Shown here: positions 56,031 to 64,000 of the stretch, piece by piece | Position numbering within the stretch: the stretch's first letter is position 1 | Layout of the letters: every line of letters starts with the position of its first letter | Origin: Loripinus fragilis | Lineage: Eukaryota; Mollusca; Bivalvia; Lucinida; Lucinidae | Assembly (NCBI GenBank): GCA_964019695.1 | Contig: OZ026517.1 | Span: 54,863,672 to 54,927,671 of the forward strand | Direction of reading: 5' to 3' | DNA length: 64,000 nucleotides | Program-made: the position numbers and the translations under genes | The notes under the pieces: generated by a model | Databases searched by the model: none | What the model saw: only the letters and a program-made list of their open reading frames with translations | What the model was told of the DNA's origin: nothing

Positions 56031-57796
56031 TTAGTCAACATGCTTGTGTATCAACTCTGCATGCTAACTGATGTTATCTGCAGACTTTTATATTAACTTC
56101 TTTTTAAAATATCTTTCATGCGAGTTCATGTATACGTCATAATTTCAAGCAGTTTGAAACCTTATCAAAATTTCGGGCCTGATCTGAGTCCAGACTGTTT
56201 GCTAGTGTTTTCAGTGCTGTTACCACCAGTGGTGATTCATGATCAAAGAGACCGACAATTTCATAACAGACCACGGGTATTCTATCCTGTCGCGCGCATC
56301 GTGTCATTGGCCATGACGCGTGAAAATATACATTACATATGAAAAATTGTCAAACTCCAAACTTTCAGTGGGTTGCAGGAATATCATTTTCAATAATGAA
56401 CGCAAAAATTTAAGTAAAGCATTTCGCCAGTTATCAAGACTTGTTTTCAAATTTATACAAAATGTATCGTCACTGTTTAGAAATTCTTTTTTTCGCACTG
56501 GTTTGAAGATAAGGCTATCCAAATTTAGAGGTGACTCGGGTTGCCTGGTTACGTCTTCGGTCCACTGATTGGGAAAACTTAATTTTATGATTAGGTGTGA
56601 CAATTAACTGACTCTGGGGTGCTGATTTTAAAACCGGGCTTACAGAAGACGTAAAAAGGTAACTACCGTACATTGAGAAGAAAAAAGGTAGGTTAAGATA
56701 TTTTTACCATGGACTCAGCTGGGGGTGCTGAAGCACCCAAAGCACCCCCCCCCCTAAATCCGCCACAGTTAAACTGGATCTGCACTCTCTGCTTAAGCTT
56801 TTTGGCAAGCAATTATTTTTTGATATTTTAGAACATTTACCATATTAAGAGGCATCTACAAAAGATGACCAGCAAACAGATAACATAATAAGTACATATA
56901 TTTAGCCTGATTGGGAGGGAGGGATAGATAATTATTTCCTGAGGGATGGGTTTTTACGAAAAAAAACTTTAATACAGAGGACCTATGTGAAATCCTGTCA
57001 TATAAGAGGATGTATCAGCAATTATATGGTGGAATAATATACTACTACATCTCCTCTGCATTAATACCACAAACTATACGCCCAGGTCCAAATATCGTTT
57101 TTTATGATCAGTTAAATCAGGCAAAGGTTTGGTTAAAAATTAAAAGAAAGCACTTACTACTTTTTGATAACGCACTTTTATCTAGGGGTCTGGATTGCTT
57201 TACTTAAATTGAGACTTTTCTGTTGTGTAGGTGTCTGACCATGGGTTGGTCTGTGGTCTGTGATTATGGCATCTCCTCCTCATAACCAAGTGCCTTTCAT
57301 TTTTTCTCATGAATAGAAAAAAAACACTAAAATATTTTTTCCACTTAACTGAATGAAATGCTACCTTAAATATGCCCTCTCTCGAAATGAAGACAACATA
57401 TTTCATTGCATATGCTTTTGATCTCGTAAATAAATGTTTCTTTATTTTTTGTAACTGCATGGTGTTGTGATAATGTATATTTTATGTGTGGCCTATCCTA
57501 CACATTCCCATTACGCAGTATACGCACGTGCGTAAAAAATAGCAACACTCAAGGGAGCTCACCTAATGTGGAAAATGTGAGTTTTCATACCTTAAGGAAC
57601 TGCTCTTAAAGAAAAGAATTCGCTCTCTCTTGGAGCAAATTTCCGTTAAGAGAAGTTCTTTTTTGAAAAGGGACGTAACTGTAAAGAATCATTGCTTGAT
57701 AATGTAGTCTCCCTTTGATGTGCATAACTTATTCAGCGTTTTGGCTACGCCATTGACATTTTTACAATTTTAACATTCTGTGTACATTTATTCTAG

Positions 57797-59215
57797 ATCT
57801 ATTTTGTGCTGCTATTTCTGATGGTGATTACTTCGATACTTAGCCTCGCTTTGAGTACAGAGCCGTCGTGTATGAGAGAAGTAACTGTATGTGAAATGCT
57901 AGAGTATCTGAAATACTCAAATAATCCTTATTTTAATGTGGTCGAAGACGTTCTGGGTGATCCAGATTGCAATGATAAGCTTTTCAAGGATGGAAGTTTT
58001 GACTGGGACATGTTTGATGATATCTATGATAATTATAAAGATAAAAAACATAAGGAGCACTTGCAACACAGGCAGGGCGATACACCTGATAAAAATGGCG
58101 TAAAGGACACTGAAAATAACTCTGACGCAGAGCAAACTACAGTAGAAATAGACAACAGAGTCGTTGGCTCTACTATTAAAAATGGCGCTGTTACTACTGA
58201 AGCAGTAAAGAAGCCACCTCCGCCTCGGCCACCAAAGCCTATTTCTACTTTGACACCAGCTCTAACTGTTGCTAGCAGCACAATTGCAGACAACAACAAG
58301 CCCCAAACACCACCCTCAGTGAATTCTACTATTTCACCCTATACTACTTTAACAGCTACTACAGCGATGAAACAAGAAAACGGAACTTTAAAGCCTAAAC
58401 CTGATGATGTCTCCGGTCCAAATATTCATGACTTGGATCTTGACGATTTAGAAATACCAAAGATAAAGGTTCAAAAAAGAGTTTTTGATATTTTAGATAT
58501 TGTTTTATTAGTATTTTTCACATTGGACTTGGCACTTCGGCTGAGCTGTTGCCCTTCTATACCAAAATACTTTGTTTCTATAATAAACATTGTTGATATT
58601 ATAGCAGTGGCAGGTACATATGTACACGTTATTGGTCTGAATATTGAGAAAGACAAGAAGTATGTTGACAGCTGGTTAAATATAATTCAATATTTTCAAG
58701 TGTTTAGAACACTAAGGCTCTTTAGGGTTGTGAAAAATGTTCGGGCAAGCAAAGTGTTGGTGTATTCCGTAAAGCATAGTATTCTTGATCTTCTACTGTT
58801 GTTGATGTTTGTTCTCATTGCTGTATGCACGTTTGCTAGTATTGTTTATTTCACCGAAAGTAGGGATACAATTGAAAGCATTCCAGAGGGATGGTGGTGG
58901 GCGATCGTTACCTTGACAACAGTTGGTTATGGAGATGTTGTTCCCCAGACCGGAATAGGAAGATTGGTAGGAGCCATCTGTGCAATAACTGGAGTTGTTA
59001 TTTTGTCGTTGACCATGCCAATATTTGTCAATAACTTTCTGGCACTTTACCAGTATGCCATGGTTGATGAGACCCTTCAGGCGAAACTTCAGGCAAAGAG
59101 AAATCAAGGTGACGCCGCAGCACCAAACCAAGTAGTAAACTACAGCTTAACAGAGGAGAAAAAGGAAAGTTTAAAAGATACAAAGATAAACACATTAAAT
59201 GTTGAACCCATATAA
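57797..59215 (+). CDS. voltage-gated K+ channel, exon 3: S1-S6 and C-terminus
   Basis: 472 codons plus stop (residues 160-631), acceptor TTATTCTAG. S1 is 160-180. S1-S2 loop 181-386 is extracellular and very long. It has cysteines 184, 191 and 217, an Asp/Lys-rich part, then a Pro/Thr/Ser-rich part with PPPPRPPKP, and sequons at N266, N335 and N354. S2 is 387-409 with the D/R pair FTLDLALR. S3 is 417-437 with N-x-x-D. S4 is 459-480 with R463, R466, R469, K472, R475, K478. S5 is 489-512. The pore filter TVGYGD is 534-539. S6 is 548-573, where the hinge is T565-M-P567 before VNNF. A short tail follows. S4 (FRTLRLFR) and the pre-S1 linker read closest to Shaw/Kv3, but the subfamily is not certain. 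Function: voltage-gated K+ flux across the plasma membrane as a tetramer. Confidence 0.95.
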   Translation: MYFVLLFLMVITSILSLALSTEPSCMREVTVCEMLEYLKYSNNPYFNVVEDVLGDPDCNDKLFKDGSFDWDMFDDIYDNYKDKKHKEHLQHRQGDTPDKNGVKDTENNSDAEQTTVEIDNRVVGSTIKNGAVTTEAVKKPPPPRPPKPISTLTPALTVASSTIADNNKPQTPPSVNSTISPYTTLTATTAMKQENGTLKPKPDDVSGPNIHDLDLDDLEIPKIKVQKRVFDILDIVLLVFFTLDLALRLSCCPSIPKYFVSIINIVDIIAVAGTYVHVIGLNIEKDKKYVDSWLNIIQYFQVFRTLRLFRVVKNVRASKVLVYSVKHSILDLLLLLMFVLIAVCTFASIVYFTESRDTIESIPEGWWWAIVTLTTVGYGDVVPQTGIGRLVGAICAITGVVILSLTMPIFVNNFLALYQYAMVDETLQAKLQAKRNQGDAAAPNQVVNYSLTEEKKESLKDTKINTLNVEPI

Positions 59216-59337
59216 TTTAGTGTTTGGTCAACAATGGTATTTGGATAAAGTGTAATTATAAATTAGGCTTTAGATAAGAGTGTGTTATTGAAAACTATAT
59301 ATGTTCTTATTTCTCAATCAATACATATGTTAATTGT

Positions 59338-59376
59338 GATCAAAAGAACCGTCTCAATGAGACGATTCTTTTGAGC
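59338..59376. repeat. MITE family P palindrome
   Basis: GATCAAAAGAACCGTCTCA followed by TGAGACGATTCTTTTGAGC. Confidence 0.85.
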
Positions 59377-59444
59377 AGCCAAATATATGTTAAACTTACA
59401 TTACCATTTTACGCTAAAATTCTTTCGTTATTTAGACCTATGTT

Positions 59445-59522
59445 AACCCTTAATGCACCAATCACAACGAAAGTCGTCTGCTTTTCTCGTCTGCTGAAAT
59501 GTTTAAAAAGCCTCTATGACCG
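59445..59522 (+). mobile_element. fragment of the 818-1077 MITE family
   Basis: AACCCTTAATGCACCAATCA, AAAGTCGTCTGCTTTTCTCG and TCTGCTGAAATGTTT match 823-880; it breaks off where the hairpin would begin. Confidence 0.8.
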
Positions 59523-60111
59523 TAACGTCGTCGAGTTTAATTGAACAGTTAAAACTAAAGTGTTGGCTGAAGAAGTCAATTTATGGTGACATCATTGAAG
59601 CAAAGGAAGTTTACATTCAACTGTCTTTTGAAGGATATAAAAGGAAGTTAGTGTTGCGGGTCTTAGTAAAGTCCGTCAGCATATTTGGTTCTATCAAAGG
59701 CAGAACACCACTTAAAGCTGCATAGTCTGTAACTTTTGATATTCTAATTTTGAAAATAAAGTTTCTATTTTTCAAGAATACAGTGCAAATACTCAATTTC
59801 AGGTAAACATTTGACCTTTTACATAAAATTTAACAAATTATATCTGTCAAAACAACAGCATTTATGTTAAAAATCAAGTGTCTTGAATTATTGGAGGAAT
59901 TATTAGATAATTCACCGTTCCATGCAGGTTTCAGCTGTACTGAACATATTTATTGTGAAAACATAACTTAGTTCTATTTTTACAAATGATTTAAAAAGAA
60001 AATATTTTTTTCGAAAAATGTTGATAGTTACAGATCTAATCTCTTTAACCTGATGCAGGGGGCAAGAGAGTTGTTGTTCTTTCCATCAACTCTCATGAAC
60101 AGACCAAATCC

Positions 60112-60302
60112 CACCGGGTAGGTGGCAATCGAAAACGTGAACAATATCAACGAGCGTATATCAAAAATCGTTAGAAACAGTTTTCATCTGCCATTTGTCG
60201 CCCGACTGGCGACAAATGTCAATCAAAAACACTATTTATTAGCGATTTTTGATCCGCGTTCGTCGATTGTTAAGAGCGTTTTCGATTGCCGCCTACCCGG
60301 TG
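60112..60302. mobile_element. MITE, 191 bp
   Basis: 20-base terminal inverted repeats with one mismatch: CACCGGGTAGGTGGCAATCG and complement of right CACCGGGTAGGCGGCAATCG. Internal hairpin CATTTGTCGCC / GGCGACAAATG. Solo ends at 2723 and 31321. Confidence 0.9.
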
Positions 60303-60383
60303 TGCTGATGAAACGTGAGATTTCATAGGTCTAGAAAAAGAGGGCAATTGGAGAGTAAAATGTTGTTTTTTATTCTTATCCTT

Positions 60384-63322
60384 AAAGGGGTGGTCTCATC
60401 CTACAGGAAATTTACATAGGGTTCTGCCCACGCATAAATTTTCATAATATTATGCATAATGATTGCCACACATATAACTATTCTATTTGTGATATAGTTT
60501 CCCACTTACCTATTCGCATGGTCAAAAAATGAGATGTTATGTAATCGGGCATCTGATAAAGGGGGTACCTTCAGTTTAAGCCGCCCATAACTCTTATGGT
60601 TTCATATATTGTGTAATTTTTATTTTTAAAACTATCTAAGATCATCACTGATTAGATATGCATAGAAAAAAATCAGTTTCTGTAAAGTTAAATTCAGAAA
60701 ATTATGAATTTGTTTGGAATTGTCCCTAAATTTCGGCTTCATAATATTATTTTAACTATTTTGTTTTTTAATTTAGGCATGTTCCAGTTCTTGTCAACCT
60801 ATGAATTTACTCTCAAATTAGGCTATACATATATAGATGATATGTTAAAATTTTTAAGAAAATCAAAGACCGGTAACATGTTGTCCTAGAACTTTGAATG
60901 TTACAAATCCAAGTTCTCAGAAATGTAAAAAAATGATGGTAGCTAATGAATAAGTGTTCGGCTAGTTTAAAAGCAAGTTTTTGTGTTTGCTTTCTTTTAT
61001 AAGCAAGATGGAATCTTAAATGTTGTTAAAACTATTATAACAACATGAATACTGACCACTTAGGAAGAACTTCACCTTGTCCAACTCCTCATAGAACAGT
61101 TAACTTTGCTTATCTTCATAATACGGTTTCAATACCAGATTCACTTTAATAGAAAGTCATTCTTCATAATTCATTTGTTTCATTTGTGTCAGGGAATCGT
61201 TTGTTTTATCATTTCTTGAACACCAACATGATAAAATAAATATTTAATAAATATTACAACCTTATATAATCATATCCCACATTCTGCACAATTTCATAAT
61301 TTAAACATGTTGCATATTTTCCTGCGTGAGCAAGACAGAATCTTTAAAGTTTTCAAAGCTGTCATCCTTATTCCAATACTGACCACATAGAGAGAATTTC
61401 ACCCTGTCAAACTCCTCTTGAAGTAGTTGATTTCATTAATATTCACATTATGGTTTTATTTTGCCATTCACTTTAATGCCAAACTACAGTATTCACCCAT
61501 TTTATGTAGCTGTGGGATCTTTTGTTTGATTATTTCTCTACCACAAAAATGCTGAAATATTTAAAGAATACATGTACCAAATTCTACAATCATAGGTGCT
61601 TACAATCATATTCTGTAACCTGTAAAATGTCATAGTATCAAATGGGACAGACAAAAATAATGTCGACAATATCTTATTAAAGGACAATCAGATCGCTCAA
61701 AGAATAACTGATTCCCTGATTAAATTGCCATTTACTTGGCTGATGAACCAGTTATGAAAATACATCATGGAAACTCCAGGAATTGTTAAGCATAAAACTA
61801 CAAATACAAAGCTTATTGAATATATAAACAAGCATAATTGCAAGAAAGGTCTGACCGTATAAGAAGAAGTCACAATGATCAGGAACTGGGGTAATCTGAC
61901 TAAAGTCATGCCCTTGCAACGGAATTGGCAATCAATCAGAACTTGAAGCCAATATTCAACCCGATACTAAAACTACAAATAGACATAATACTTGGAGAAC
62001 ACAAGGAAAGCAGAACCCATGGGCAACTCTTTCCCAAAAGTAGTAAAATTGCAAACAGAGTTTAAAATATAGTCAGTGCTTTCAGTTGATAACGTTGCAT
62101 GTGCATCTTGGTATTCAATGAATTGACAAAATGATGAATTCAAAACAGACATAACATTTGCCAGGTATTTAATGCCTGTGCAACAGTCAGCCAATGGTAT
62201 ATAAGGAATCCCAGCAAGTACCTGGTATTAAAATAAAAAGCTACACCCTAGGCTTTTCCTAACACATTGTCATTTTAGGGGAAAATCATGCATAACAACT
62301 TAATATCATATTTAATAAGGATAAAACAAGATTAATTAAAAAGGTTGGAGACACATGCCATAGAATGAATGCCACTTACATATATGACATCGCATATAAG
62401 TCTACAAAGCGACAAAAAAGTGAAGTCAGCAATCAAATGCCTTGCCTTATCTAGTACTATTATAAGACTAAACCGTCAATTAAAACATTGGAATGCAAAA
62501 ATATAGAAATCAAAATACATTTTAGAGAAAAGAAACATGTGGTGAAGAGATCATAGCGCTGAATCCATTAACTGATGTGTTTCAACTTGATTTTGAGAAG
62601 TTTGAATGTTGCAGACTGTTTGTGTGTTACTCTAACTGATTGTTAAAGCTACACAAGTATTAGATTTGTTCCAATGTCAAATTAAATATGCATTTTACCA
62701 TAAATAGCTTTTTATTTTCGATGTTTATAATAGTTTTAATAAAACAAATGAGAAATTACAAGTTTCCAGGACAAAACTAGCCTCAAACATTGAATTATGA
62801 TAAATGTCAAAAAATGACCTACATGTATGTAATGTATTTTCCTGCACTGTTACCGGTTTCAAAAAATCTCGAAACTTTGCCAATATACAGAGGACATGTG
62901 AGGCAAAATTCATAGGCAGTATCATAGGTTGACAAGGAGAGGAACATATAGAAATTGTAGACGCAATTGGGCATACACATGAATTTCACTTATATATTTT
63001 AGGAAAATTTTAACTTTAAAACTTCGTTAAAAAATTGTGTGCATGTTTGTATATGCCAAAATAGTATCAAAGCAATCCATATAGAGTCCTTTCACTATTC
63101 TAGCTTAAATTCGGTGATATCCAATAAAACTGATGTTTAAAAATTGACAAAATATTAGTCAGGTGTCATCGAAAAAATGGAGTAACACAAGGTGCTCTCC
63201 TGAGACCTAAAAGTTACTATTGGAATAAATAAATGCATTTTTATAGTTGATAGGTCATAGGTATTCACCATGTAAAACTAGATGAAAATCCATGCGTGGG
63301 CGCATATGAGACCCCCCCTTTT
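60384..63322. mobile_element. candidate 2.9 kb TIR element
   Basis: AAAGGGGTGGTCTCAT at left and, on the complement of the right, AAAAGGGGGGGTCTCAT; slightly inside both sides carry GCCCACGCAT followed by TTTTCAT. The interior has a direct duplication (61035-61260 and 61345-61570: ATACTGACCAC, CTCCTC, CACTTTAAT, TTTGTTT). Two minus-strand open frames (61697-61909, 61973-62194) are unrecognised. Confidence 0.5.
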
Positions 63323-63338
63323 GGAATATGTTTTGGGT

Positions 63339-63376
63339 GCTCAAAAGAACAGCCTCTTGGAGACGGTTCGTTTGAG
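63339..63376. repeat. MITE family P palindrome
   Basis: GCTCAAAAGAACAGCCTC / GAGACGGTTCGTTTGAG, followed by CTACAACATATGTTTCGG as at 24650 and 42648. Confidence 0.85.
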
Positions 63377-63382
63377 TACCTA

Positions 63383-64000
63383 CAACATATGTTTCGGTCG
63401 AGATATACCTTTTTTAAAAATACACACTCTTATATAGACCAGGCTCAAATCAGAGTGATTTGATAATATCATTGTAGGTTTACTCCATTTTCGGAGGATC
63501 TGATATTTTAGATTATTATTTGTACTCGTATTTTGGTAGATTTCATGACATCAGATCTAAAATTAGCTATGGAGAGGTAGGCATAACTTTTGTCAAGGCA
63601 GCCTGACAGGTAAAATAGTTTGGGATTCCTGATATTATCTTGTTACATATCTGAATCAGAGAGCTAAATTTAGCAAGCACGAAAATGTTAAACTAAAATC
63701 ATCTGTGGACAGGTAGACATGGCTTTTATCAAAGCGGCCTGACAGCTAAAATAGATTTGCGATTTTTGACATAAGATGTTTCACATACCCGAGAGATAGA
63801 TATAACATGCACGATCAAGTATGTGCTTTTGTACAAAGCTGTTGCGGGCAGTTTCAGCTGACTAGAGAAGTCATATAACAAATATTTTTTGTGTGGAAAC
63901 ATATAATAAATGATATGGAAACAACATGCTCTGATAAGCAATTAGTTTTTCTTACACATCAGTTTAAAGATGTGTAAAGAATGCTAATAGTGTATATCTG
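63383..64000. other. no gene; weak internal duplication
   Basis: 63540-63640 and 63660-63760 share AAATTAGCTATGGAGAGGTA-like, CTTTTGTCAA and GCGGCCTGACAG-like words, an old tandem repeat of about 135 bases. Confidence 0.5.

Larger units (their letters stand above)
53808..56768. mobile_element. candidate hAT-like element, 2.96 kb, in intron 2
   Basis: Left CAGTGGCGGATCCAGG then GCTGGGGGTGCT; complement of right CTGTGGCGGATTTAGG then GGGTGCTTCAGCACCCCCAG. These are TIR-like ends. No transposase frame is readable. The target duplication is not clear (CTAACT before, TTAAACT after). Confidence 0.5.
52945..57796 (+). other. intron 2 of the K+ channel gene (phase 0)
   Basis: Starts GTATAC, ends TTATTCTAG. 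4,852 bases, mostly repeats listed separately. 56769-57796 holds no recognised element or gene. Confidence 0.85.
59216..60111. other. 3' flank of channel gene
   Basis: A canonical AATAAA at 59755-59760 could serve as poly(A) signal, 540 bases past the stop. Two repeats lie between (59338-59376 and a MITE fragment 59445-59522). No other gene. Confidence 0.5.

Noticed and set aside
57010..57207. 65-residue frame upstream of channel exon 3 as an additional exon
   Set aside because: The phase-0 acceptor at 57796 already joins exon 2 to S1 without gap, and this frame has no channel similarity.
61697..62194. Two minus-strand frames as a membrane receptor gene
   Set aside because: Hydrophobic stretches reflect AT-rich codons; no family motif, and a stop-rich gap separates them.

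Overview
The window looks like AT-rich, repeat-saturated nuclear DNA from a marine invertebrate. Spliced exons, tRNA-derived SINEs, many palindromic MITEs and degenerate LINE, Harbinger and mariner-type remnants all point to a eukaryote. The mix of repeats (GGTCA-rich units, CTCGCGAAAATTTCC-type MITEs, SINE tails ending in AATCAAATCAAACAAA) suggests a bivalve mollusc, but that assignment is inference from pattern memory and was not tested by a search.

The only host gene I can support with confidence is a voltage-gated potassium channel alpha subunit on the + strand, split over three exons: 44298-44587, 52758-52944 and 57797-59215. The exons join in frame with GT-AG introns (phase 2, then phase 0) into a 631-residue protein. 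It has a Zn-binding T1 tetramerisation domain (H-x5-C-x20-CC, so a Kv2/3/4-type rather than Shaker-type T1), six membrane segments, an S4 with six basic residues at every third position, and a TVGYGD selectivity filter. Two features are odd. The extracellular S1-S2 loop is about 206 residues, with an acidic part followed by a Pro/Thr-rich part. The S6 hinge reads T-M-P instead of the usual P-x-P. Both introns are filled with mobile elements. A well-formed exon-like reading frame lies antisense in intron 1 (52368-52546).

Layout. 0-14 kb: MITEs, hairpins, SINE copies, and a 0.74 kb TIR element carrying two opposed tRNA-like segments inserted into an older repeat. 14-19 kb: a 0.5 kb MITE present twice in opposite orientation, a 1.29 kb mariner-like TIR element nested in another repeat, and a foldback element whose arms are short tandem repeats. 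19.9-23.7 kb: a large element with long inverted termini built of tandem units, carrying a decayed minus-strand gene. 24.0-29.4 kb: a 5.4 kb stretch bounded by 32-base inverted termini, enclosing about 2 kb of degenerate TAGG/GGTA minisatellite. 29.5-33.1 kb: MITEs and a palindrome containing a 71-base tandem repeat. 33.7-36.8 kb: a 5'-truncated, frameshifted non-LTR retrotransposon with a damaged catalytic motif. 37-43 kb: MITEs, a 1.14 kb Tc1/mariner-like TIR element and a decayed PIF/Harbinger transposase. 43.8-59.2 kb: the potassium channel gene. 59.2-64 kb: MITEs and a possible 2.9 kb TIR element.

Beyond the channel there is no operon-like organisation or interacting gene set; the remainder is a layered record of transposon insertions. 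Element boundaries come from reading terminal inverted repeats and target duplications by eye and should be taken as approximate unless a duplication is cited.
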